Assembly (NCBI GenBank): GCA_037349105.1
Contig: JAYJMM010000026.1
Coordinates: 1,612,001 to 1,676,000 of the forward strand
Reading direction: 5' to 3'
Source: Limnomonas spitsbergensis
Lineage: Eukaryota; Chlorophyta; Chlorophyceae; Chlamydomonadales
DNA: 64,000 bases
Shown here: in pieces, positions 11,023-23,000 of the stretch
Layout of the letters: each line of letters starts with the position of its first letter
Numbering within the stretch: position 1 is the stretch's first letter
Notes under the pieces: model-generated
The model's database searches: none
Seen by the model: the letters and a program-made list of their open reading frames with translations, nothing else
What the model was told of the DNA's origin: nothing
Translations under genes and position numbers: made by a program

Positions 11023-14000
11023 ATGAGTAAGGATCCAGAGTTTGGGAAAGCATCAAAAGGCAAGTTTGATGGCTCTGAGGAGACCGACTCCCAGACCTCC
11101 GTCTCGGACCGACAGCCTTTCCTGTGGAAGAAATTCAGCCTGATCAAGCGCATCTTCTTCCTGGACGTCGACGCTCTGGTTAGCCATGGCTACCGAACGC
11201 GCCTCGAACCCGATGACATGTACGCGGAGGAGAGCGTGCTGGCCGTGAACCTCAACTCGCATTTCGAGCCAGCCTGGGAGAAGCAGCTGCTCAAGGAGAA
11301 GCCTGACATCCGCATAGCCATCTGGGCAGGCAACATACAGACCCTCATTCTGACAGCCGTCCTCTATGGCGTTTCCCAGGCATGCTCCCTGGCGGGCCCG
11401 CTGCTCCTTCAGCGCATTGTGGCTGGTATCTCATGCCTTGGCTATGCCATTCCTGGTGCCAACTGCGAGTCAAGGTCGCAGCTTTACTTGTAAGTGAATG
11501 ACTGGGTGGGCATTAGCATGTCTGGCCTCTTATCGAACTGGTAGTAGTCATGTTTGGGCGAAGCATGGATGTCCACATAACCCTTATGGTTGCGAATGCC
11601 CGTGCCTGTCTGTATTTCATTGCTGCTTGTGCACACACTTTGGTCTCTCTCCACTTAAGGACTTTTCTCAATTACGTTGTACCAACCTAATGACGAGAGG
11701 TGCTGAAAGCCACATCATCATGTGTTTGTGTCCACCAGTTCGTTGCCCCTTTATGTTGCTTTCATGCATCACAGCCCGTCCACAAACAACAAACTATATT
11801 TTGAAACTGTCACAACAACACATCTCTGGCCCTCACCCCCTGACCCCTTCATCCCCCCAATCTCCTACAGCTACTGCATCAGCCTCTTACAATTCCTGCA
11901 TCCCCCTGACCCCTTATAGCTACTGCATCGGCCTCTTCCTGGCGCCGGCCCTCCAGTCCCTCACAGAGAATCACAACAACTATCTGCTCTATGTCATGGG
12001 GACGCGAATGCGCAACACCCTTATGGCGGCAATCTACCGCAAGTGCCTCAGGCTGAGCAGCAGCTCCTTGCAAGCAGAGAGCACTGGAAGGTCAGTGCCA
12101 CAGTCAGTGTTTCTTTATTTGTGGCTCAGCTACATGTCATCTACACTGCAACATCCGACCGAGGGGCCCATGTGTGGCCAGCCATGCTGCTTTTGGCCAC
12201 CAGTCGCAGGCCAGACTAACCTTGATCCCAATTGGGCCTTTTGCGCTGTTAGGCAGCCTGCTGAAGGTGGACTCCAAGCAATAGAAAGAAGGACTGGCAA
12301 CTGTCATGGCCAGGCGTGGACATGCCGAGCCCTCCTGTTGCATTGTTACGCGAGCCTGTGCACTCATGCGCAAGAGAGAATGATTAGTCAGGCTAGATTT
12401 AGTCGGCTTAGTCACTAGGACTGCTTCCATGGTGGGGTGCCCACCATGATGGTGTCAAACTGTAAATCAGTACCCTGGTGGACGCTTCTGCCTCATGCCC
12501 CCCTGGCCTGGCCTGGCCTTATGCGTACCCTCAAACCTGCTCTGCTCCTGCCTTGCTTAACCCCCCTGCTGCCCTTTCCGCCGGATGCCTGCAGGGTGGT
12601 TACTCTCATGAGCAATGACGCCCAAAAGCTCCAGGACGCTGCTTTTGCCATCCACGGGATCTGGGGAGCACCAGTACTCATCATCGTCGTGTTAGCTCTG
12701 CTGTGGTTCCAGGTGAGGAGGACACTGGAGGGGCAATGAATTCACACTCCTGATATGCACGCACTCCATATTTCAGGTACCAAAATTACTCGGCAGGAAC
12801 ATGCGTTTGCCAACAACGTATCATGGTTGCATGATATGGTTGCAACCTGGTTGTTTAAGCTTGAGGATGGGCAAATAGGAGGAGGTGTAAGGAGACTAGT
12901 GGCTGCAGAGGTGAAGGGATGTTGAGGGTCAATTGAGAGATCATCCAGGCTGCTTTCCTAAATATTGGCCCATCATTCTCAAGAAAATGTGCACTACAAT
13001 ATGACAGCACCTGGGGTGATCACTGACGCAGAGGTGGCATGGGATGAGAGGAGGATAGGAACGGATATTGGGAGAGAGTCCTTGTGTGTGCTGGATGGGA
13101 GGGCAATGGGCTGAAGATGAGACTGGGGGAAGTGTGCCTGGGTGCTCACATGTCGGTGGCTTATCAACACTGAACACCCCTTTGTAACACCACTGACTTC
13201 ATTGCGTAGCTAGAGGATCAGTGCTGTGCCACTGCGCCGCAATTCAGGAACCAAGTCAGCAATTTAGTCCCTTCCTGGTAAAAGTAGCTGAATTGCCTTG
13301 AGATTACGGTGACTGAAACTCAGCTAAGCAATTCAGCCACCGTAAGGACTGGAACCTCTATCTGCACAACACTTCAGTGGATTTACTTTTTTTGCTGAAC
13401 CACTGGCATTTTCATGATGCAGGTCGGCTGGGGGACGTTTGTTGGCTTGGGAATTATGCTTCTGCTCATCCCTATCACCGGTAAGCCAAGCTCAGAAGCA
13501 TCACGACAGAACTTTTGCTGAACCTCTGCTGCAACAACACGACTGCAGCAACACTGTTGCGTTATAGTGAACCACTGGATATTATTCAGTGTACCAATGT
13601 GGAGATTACCTCCAACTTTTTAAGCCATTCTTGAGAAATCATGGCTTTGATTCTGATTACTGCTGCCAGATATTAGTTATCTTCCTCAAGATGAGAATAC
13701 TCCTTTTAAACCTGTCATACTATTTTAGTATAAGTATTCAACCTAAAAAATATTTGGTAAAATAAAAATCCTTTGTTCGATCACAATGTCCTAGATGCAG
13801 TCCATTAAGGAACCTTTCCGTCCTCCTGCAGCTCTAAACTGAACATACTTTCTTTCACAGGCTTTCTGGCCACCAAGCTGGGCTCGTACAGAGTGGCGCT
13901 CATGGGCTGGACAGATAAGCGCGTCGGACTCATGTCGGAGATCATCAACGGCATCCAAATGATCAAGTTCTATGCATGGGAGGGTGAGAGCTTGAGGGGT

Positions 14001-17000
14001 ATGACGTCTGGTGTCGTTTCCCTCCCCCCCCCCTGGCAACGAGGTCACCATCAGCTGGCTGCTTTGCGGTCGTCAGAGGCCTGATTGGGACCAAACCTGG
14101 ACTGGCCTACGGCCGGCTGCTCAAGCAGCATGGCTGGACACCCTTAAGGCTTCTGGCGGACGGCTGGGTTGTAGCTGATATGCAGAGTGACTAGAGGTAG
14201 CCTCTGTATTGTGTGCGTGACTGTCGGTGATTGGTACTCATCAGTGTTTATTTTTTTCGGCTACGAGGCCACCTTCAGAAGGCAGCCCAAAGGTTAATTG
14301 GGACAAAATTAAGTCGGTTTTGACTGGTGGGAAAAGCAGCTTGTCAAGCAAGAAGCTGAGTGGTCCTAACATGTAGCTGAGTCATAAGAGATTATCACTG
14401 GTGCTCATCAGACTGAGATTGTATGCTTCATGGTTGTGTCCAGAAAGTGTTTTTAGACTTCGCAACTTCAGTGTGGGTTAATCTGGTCATTTGCCAATGT
14501 CACCCTTGCTGCAGTTCCTTTCAAAGCGGAGGTTATGAAGTTCCGTAACCAAGAGGCAACCATCCTGCGCGCATTGGCCTTCTGGCAGGTGCGTGTCTGT
14601 CGAGTGTCTGTGAAAGAGTGATAGTGACAGTTGGATGAACATGAGACTGACTCCTTAACCTGCGGTCGGTCAAATGAGGGATAGCTTACTTCAAGAGGAA
14701 TGGCTAGGCCTTTCAATTGCTCAGCTGGGTAGATACAACTCATAAAAGTATGCAGAGGTGGAGAGGTGCATTCATGTAGATTTATGGTCACCACTGTTCA
14801 GGGTCAAGGGTTAACTGCAAGGTTACTGAAGGAGCTGTTAGACATTTTGCTGACTATTATCATCAGTGTTTCTTCTAGTGGGCACCAGACCACTCGTAGG
14901 GGGCAGTCGTGCGGCCACCACTGGGCCATTTGGGAAAAAATCTGAACCAATCTATCGCCGGTGGCCCGAACAGCAGGACTTGCTGCCCCAGGCCCCCACG
15001 GCCCTAGGCTGAGATGTAGCTGAATTGTAGGTGAATCATGCTAAAATTCACACTGTTTAACATGAGTCGTAACCATGTTTTTACTGTGTCATGTTGCTGG
15101 TGGTTGCACTGCTCAGGGCGTCTTTGGCGTGATCCTCTTCATCGGGCCTGTCGCTGTGGCCATCTTCTGCTTTGGTGCTTACAGCATTTCCGGTCAGAGC
15201 CTCTCGCCAGCCAGCGCGTACGCCGCGCTCTCTTACTTCTCGCTGCTGCGTTTCCCGCTCGGCTTCCTGCCCATGTTGGTGACCATGCTCATCAATGCGC
15301 TGGTGGCCCTGAAGCGCATCCAAGCTTTCCTTGAGCGGAAGGAGGCGAAACAGGACCTGGTGGGTGCTTAACAAATAATATCCTACTAATTGTCCTGTTA
15401 ACCTATTTAGTGTCCCAGTAAATCATATATTATCCCATTACCTGTCCTATTAAATCATATATTATCCCATTACCTGTCCTATTAAACGATATATTATCCT
15501 TATAACTGTCCTTTTGAAATTAATGTCCTATTAAACGCAATTACTTTCCCCTCACAGATCTCAAAGAGAAAAGCACATCAAGAAACGCATTTCCTGCAGC
15601 ACCTCCTCCTTCACCCTTGCCCCTTAACAAGGAAATATACCGTAGTTTTGATTTGCCTTCCCTTGGGCTTCAACAAATGATTCATTTTAAATCTGTCGAC
15701 ATGCCACTTAATTTCCGGGAAGAAACTGGCGCTGACAACCTACAACTAGTATATTCATGGATCCCTTAAAACCCAAACAGCGTTCATATGAGGGAAGGCT
15801 AGGTATGGTATATACCCTGAGGCATGTTAGGAAGGTACCTGGTCGGCCGCAGCACGGAGTAGCCCACCATCTAGCTTTGAGTGTGGCTAACCAGAAATAT
15901 GCGAGCCTCTATTATCCTGCCTGTCCACTGCCCTACCTCTACCCTCCTCTGTCAAGCTCATTCTCCAGTAATTCACCTCTGCCATACAACCCCTGTGAAC
16001 GATATGCAGATCTCCGAGAGCACTGCTGCACATGGAGAGATCAAGGTGGAGGATGGAGATTTTGTTTGGGACGAGGAGTCTGACAAGATCTCCCTGAAGG
16101 GCATAAACTTCGAGGCCAAGCCTGGCTCCTTGACCATGGTGGGTGAAATCTGTGGTGGGTGTGATTGCAGTGAATATGATCATTAGTTGATAGTGGGTGG
16201 GGAATCGGGTGGAAATGTGTTGCAGTCTTCAATAGGTCTGGGAGCCTGAACCATCTTAAGTCACTTGTGTGTAGATTTCATCTCATATTATTAGATCGAG
16301 GTGAGGGTTGAGCAATGCTATCACTTTCTCGTCCTTGACCTTCCTTCTCTGCGCAGATTGTGGGCAGTGTTGGTAGTGGAAAGTCTTCTTTGCTCTCAGC
16401 GCTGATTGGCCACATGTCGCGGCGCAGCGGCAAGGTTTCAGTCGGTGGTCGCGTGGCTTACGTCGCGCAGACGAGCTGGGTCATGAACGATACGTTGCAA
16501 GAGAATGTGCTCTTGGGTCATGACATGGATCCAGAAAGGTGGGTTAGCGGCTCACTCAGACAGAACAGTTTCCATTGGGATGGGTACCTGTGTTGACTGG
16601 AAGTGAGCTGGATCCCCTTTTTCGGTGATGTCAAAGACTGTAATCAGTGGAGCATAGTGCAAGACATGCGCGTTTGCAGGTTTTTGAATGTTTTGGGCAG
16701 AGGTATGATGCAAAAAGATCCCTGAAGAAATTTGAGATTGTGCGCTGTGCCCCCATAAGTTTAGTTCCTTTTCTGAGATTCGTCATCTGCCGTATGTGAA
16801 CCTTGCGCCCAGGTACAAGATGGCACTGCGTGTGTCTCAGTTGCGCCCGGACCTGAAGATCCTCCCCAACGGCGATCTTACAGAGATTGGAGATCGAGGC
16901 ATCACGCTGTCGGGCGGCCAAAAGCAGCGCGTGTCCGTCGCGCGCGCCGTGTATGACGACGCCGACGTGATCCTCCTGGATGACCCGCTGAGTGCGGTGG

Positions 17001-20000
17001 ATTCGCACGTCGGTCGTGCGCTGTTCGAGAAGTGCATTCGCGGGCCGCTGCGCTCTAAGACGGTCATTCTCGTGACCAACGCGCTGCACTACCTGCCGCA
17101 TGCGGACAACATCCTCTGGCTCGAGGATGGTGCCGTCAAGGGCCAAGGCTCGTACGCCCAGCTGGTGGAGCAGGGTGAGTGGTGGACAAATGATTCTTCG
17201 ATCAAGAATTCAACATCGGCACATCAAACGTTGTCTATTAAAACGACATAATTTCTAGACAAATCCCCTGAAATGTTGTTTGTTTACCCGAGCACATTTT
17301 ATGCAGCCCTCCTCTTCTCAATTCTGCCCCCGCCTCCGACACCCACCCGTGTCGATATTCGCCCCCCCTCCGGCCACGCCCACCCCCGGCAGGCCGTTGC
17401 GCGCCGATTCTTATTTATATACGCGAGCACAGGTTAATAAGTTAAATAATGTTTATTTTCTTCAGGCTTAAATATCGCTGAGCTGGCGCACCTTGAGGGT
17501 GAGGAGGGTGATCAGGACACCATGAAGGATAAGGTGATTTCTGACAAGAATGAGCGGGCCAGTATGGACGCTCACAGGCCCAGCTTGGACTGCAAGATCA
17601 CACTCAAGCGACAGGCTTCCGAGTCCAACAAGTGAGGGGGGAGGGGGGGCGGTGGACAGCTGGACTGGGGCAAGAGTGTGGAAGAATGGGGACCAGGTAG
17701 AATTGGAAGTTTTGTAGGATGTGTTGCAGGTATGAATAAATAGGCGATGGGGGATTGCTGTTATCATCAGTTGCTCCACTCTGCTTTGCGAATTTTAGTA
17801 AAAAATTACTGCAGGTAAGTAAGATTGTAACATGATCGGGGACGCAGAAAGCCTGGTTAGTTGTCCTTTTCTGAACCATCACTCCACCTGCACAGTGGAC
17901 AGTGGAGCTAAAAACTGCTACAAATTGTGCTGACCAATCATGTGCTTGCCTGCTACTTTGCACAGGAACCTCACTGGAGTGGAGACCCGGGAGGAGGGCA
18001 ACCTTGCCTTTGATGTGGTCAAGCGATACTTTGCTGCCGGCGGAGGCATGTGGGTTGTCGCCCTGATCTGTGTGCTGTTCGCGCTGGAGCAAGGCACGCG
18101 CGCATACACCGACTACTGGGTGGGCATCTGGTTCAGCGACAAGCTGGGCTATGGGGTCTCTCCAGGCTGGTTCTACCTGGGCGTCTACGCCTTGTTTGGG
18201 ATCGGCTATGGTGTCTTTACCTTCACGCGCTCGCTCATCTTCCTGTACATGTGCGTCCGTGCCAGCATTAATCTGTACAAGAGCCTGCTCGACGCGTTGT
18301 TGGCGCTGCCCAAGCACTTTTTCGACACCAACCCGTCTGGTGAGCTATGGTTGGCAGAGAAGGGGAGGATTGGTACAAGATGGTTGTGTATGAGCTGTGA
18401 GCATGACGAGTTGTGAGATTTGATTGTGAGCTGTGAGATTAGAGGAGAATTTGCAAGGAGAGCCTGAAGAGGATGTCTGGAGCTGGATGACTCCTTTGGT
18501 ACGCAATTTACGTCTCAAGAATTCTGCCTCATCCAGTTATGGCCCCAAAATCGCCTTTGTGAAAATTGTAATCCTTAAGGTGCATTGAAACTGTTCAATC
18601 GTTGACTGTTGAATCGAAACCTGCATGCAGCCATGCAGGGTGCGCATTGAAACTGATGAAACATTGACTGACCCTGACATTGACTGACTCATGACTGACT
18701 CTTGACATTGACTGACTCATGACTGACTCTTAACATGGACTGACCCTTGAATGAAACTTCCATGCAGGCCGCGTCCTGAACCGCTTCAGTCGCGACACTG
18801 ACATCATGGACACGACGCTGAGCCAGTCGCTTATACAGTTCTTTGGCTGCATCGCGACGCTCATCACGAACCTGATTGTCATCGCCATTGCGACCAAGTG
18901 GTTTGCCATCGCCTTCCCTCCACTGATCGTCATCTACGTCCTCATCCAAAGGTGGGAGACTGGCGCTTACATAGTGGATATTATATTGGTTATTTCTTAT
19001 TGGATAAATTAGTATTGGATATTGAAATGTTCCATAGGCTGTTAAAGCCTGTATGTGCTTTAGGACTGGTTACCAAGTCGATTTCCCCCCTTTGGCCCAC
19101 TTGATGCCTGTCCTTCCTAGCTTCACATACACCATCCTAGCTACATCGTAGATGGCGCTCATCTTCACGCATCTGCACCCATGTGTCCCAGATTCTACAT
19201 CCCCACGGCACGAGAGTTGCAGCGCATTGAGTCCATCACGCGCAGCCCCATCTATGCCAAGTTTGGTGAGGCGCTGCAGGGTGCAGCAACCATCCGCGCC
19301 TACCGCAAGCAGGAGCACTTCACCAATGTGAGGCAGGGCTGGAAGGGTACACCATGAGTCCATGATGGTGATGAATGTACCTGAACTTTTAAATCATACA
19401 TTGCTCCACTGTCTTGTAACAAGACGCAATGAAGGTACCATTATTTTGTGAAGCAGAATGGAGCGAAATGTGTTTTTACTAGTTTTGGAACGAAATGCCA
19501 TTTTTTCTGTGTCCTATGTCTGCTGTGTTCCTTTGAGAATGAACATTGAACAGCCCCCTTCCTTACTCTGCCCCTCCCCACAGGTCAGCTATGGCTTCAT
19601 GGAGCGAAATGCATGCGCCTTCATTACCCAGAAGCTGGCTGCGTCGTGGCTGGCTATGCGCCTCGATGTCATGGGACTGGCGATCCTTACTGGAACAGGT
19701 GAGAGGCATGAGATGATCCTGGAGAGGCATGGATGTTTGAAAACACCCCAAACTATTGTTCCGGCTACGAGGCTACCTAGTGCAGGCAGCCCCGCTGCCG
19801 CTTAAGGCTTGATTGGACTGGGTCGGTCTATGGCAGGAGGCCTAAGCATCATGGCTGGCCAACATGGGAAGTCGGGTTGTAGCTTCTATGTAGCTGAGAC
19901 ACGGATAGAAACACTGTCTGTAAAACTTGGTTCTATTACCCATGACATCTCGCTTCAGGCTGGCCTTCCATCAGAGCTCTGGCTTGCCCTCTTGCACGCA

Positions 20001-23000
20001 GGCGCTCTGTGCATTCAGGGAAACATCGACCCCTCCCTGGCTGGCCTGGCCATCCTGTATGCGTTGGACCTCACGAGGTACTTGAAGTTTGGCACCATGA
20101 TTGCCTCGAAGACGGAGGCGGACTTCAACTCGGTGGAGAGAATTGTGCAGGTAGACAGCCATTAAGGATCTGAACAATTGGAGTTTGTCTGTTTTTGCGA
20201 ATCAGCTAAATGTCAGCTACATCCTGGTCCCTGGCCACAGGCCTAGTAGTGGCTGGTCAGACTGCCTTGGGCATCAGTTGTAGGCTGGTCCTGGTCTGGT
20301 TTCAACTGGGCATTTGTAAGGCCGCCTCGTGGCCGCCAAAGGGTGGACTCAGCAGCACAAAAAAACTAGCGCTGGTATACCATGTATGTCGTAGCACCTG
20401 GTTGACACCCCTCTCTGAGTTCATATCTTTCACTCACGATCCTCTTCCATTCCGCACGACCTGGAGCTGGATAAGGAGGCCGTTGACACCCTCAGCTCTT
20501 GACCTAGTCACTGGAAAACAAATTTAATTTCTTTACCTCTATATGCCCTCTCTACCTTACAGTACTTACACCTGAATAGTGAGGGCGCTGCTGACACGAC
20601 CCAGTAACTCTGAAAGAATGCCGTCTTATTAAAAATGCCCTCTCTTTTCCCTTGCAGTACTTGCACCCGGACAGTGAGGGTGCCGCTGACACGACCCCTG
20701 AAGTACTGGCCACTCTGCCCAAGGATTGGCCAAGCACGGGCAGCATCGAGGTGTCCAACCTGATCATGAGGTGGGTCCAGGGTCCAGTCTTTCTCGGCTA
20801 CTAGTTCAACTGCAGCAGGCTGTTTGGGCCCCCTAAGGCCCAATTATGACAAAATCTGGACCGGCCTACAACTAGCGGCAAGAGCAGTAAGGCTGGCCAC
20901 GAATGGGGCCAGCAGCTGGAGTGTCGCCGAAATGTAGCACGAGTCACGAAAAAAGATACACAGCGTTGAACGGCCTCTTAAGATGTAGACCAGCATAATC
21001 TGCTGCACTGAGCTGAAGTCCGCCTCGCCAAGATATGATGACACTCCATCAGGCCATCTTATATTTGAATATTTTCCATTGCCTGTTTGACATAGTATGG
21101 AAAAGATTCATGCTGTGGCAGCATTCATGTATAAAGAAGCTTTGGCTGCCACGCAAGCTGGCAAGATGGAGTAAATTGTATTGCTGTCCTGCTCCTGACT
21201 GGTAGTACATAACTTCCAGTACAGAATACAATGGTGCATTTATTCGATCGGCAGAAACACTTCCAGCGGCAGAGTGACAAGTTGTATCATTCACAACGTC
21301 CCTTGCAGGTACCGCCCTGAGATGCCCCTGGTCCTGAAGGGTGTGTCCTTCAATGTCATGGGTGGCGAGAAGGTTGGACTGGTGGGACGTACCGGCAGTG
21401 GCAAGAGCAGCATCTTCTTGGCCCTGTTCCGCATGGTCGAGCCTGAGGCCGGCACGGTAACCATTGACGGAGTGGTCACCTCGACGCTCGGTCTGCACCA
21501 CCTGCGCTCAAAGATGTCCATCATCCCACAGGTGAGTGGGGGGTCTTGGATGAAGGCTCAGGGCTTAACGTGTCCTCTTACAAATCAAACAGGGTTGTGG
21601 CGCTGAAGTGCCTCTTTCTTGCCTAGGTTATTTCTGACATGTTCCTCTTAATTACGGCCTTGTTTTTTTCCTGATGTCCTCTTCCCCTTCCTGCCGTCTG
21701 CACTGTCTCAGGACCCGTTCCTCTACAAAGGTACTGTGCGCCGTAACCTGGACCCGTTGGAGGCTTACAACGACGCCGACCTCTGGGAGGCTGTTGAAAT
21801 GGTGGGCCTGAAGGCGGCCATCTCTGACCTGGAGGGGAAGCTGGATTTCATGGTGGTGGACAACGGGGCCAACTTCTCGCTGGTGAGCATTCCAATCTGT
21901 GCTGTCCAGATAATGGGCTTTGCGGTGACTGGATTTTTAGCTGAGTTTCAGGTAACATAAGGCAAATTCAGCTACTTTTACCAGAAAGCGACTGAAATTA
22001 CTTGCACCATTTTTGAATTGTGGCGCAATTGCACAGCACTGATTCCCCCTGTGACCGACATGTCCTTCTCGCCATGAAAATGATTTGGCTGTGCAAACTA
22101 AAACACAAAAAAATGCATGACATCTGCTACTATCAAGACTCTGCACCAAAGAGTGATGCAGCTCCACTCTGTTGGTCTCGGCTGCAATGATAGTCCAGAA
22201 GCTGACACCAACTAGCTTACGCCATGAAAGGTCACAACTAGGTGATAAGTGTGGCATCCATCACAGTGATAGTTCACACTCAATACTAATCTATGCCAGC
22301 GAAGCATTAAACAAACAGATGGCAGCATTGACAGGTTTGTGTAAACTAGGCAACAGCTAGGGATATTCAAGATACAAAGAAACGGGGCGGTGCATCTCAA
22401 ATTCGTTTATTGACACGCACTGCCCCACTAAAACATTTTCCGTGATTGATCTCCTGAAACATTTGAGGAAAATTGACTGCGCAACCTAAAATTCAGACCT
22501 TGCTCCTTTCAGGCTCTCTGGCAGCCTACTCTGCGCATGTTCCTGATGTGGACGCACGCAGTTCTAGCCTTTGTGGGACAGATTGTCTGCGTCCATCTGA
22601 AGCCTTGTCCAATTCCTATCCCACCCAGGGCCAGAGACAGCTGTTCTGCCTTGCGCGCGCCATGCTGCGCAAGAGCAAGATCCTGATGCTGGACGAGGCG
22701 ACAGCCAGTGTGGACTTGGAGAGTGATGAGAAGATTCAGACGGCCATCCGCACCGCGTTCGAACATTGCACTATGTTGACCATCGCGCATCGGCTCAACA
22801 CCATCATGGACTCTGACCGGGTGGTGGTGTTGGAGGATGGTGTCGTGATTGAGAATGACGTGCCGGATGTGCTGCTGCTCAAAGAAAATGTGAGTTGAGG
22901 AGGTTGGTAGTGGGGATGATGAAAGGAGGAGAGATGGTAAATAATGACCAACAATGGTTCACATTATTGTCTACTATTCTTTAGTCTTTCATGGAAAGTA

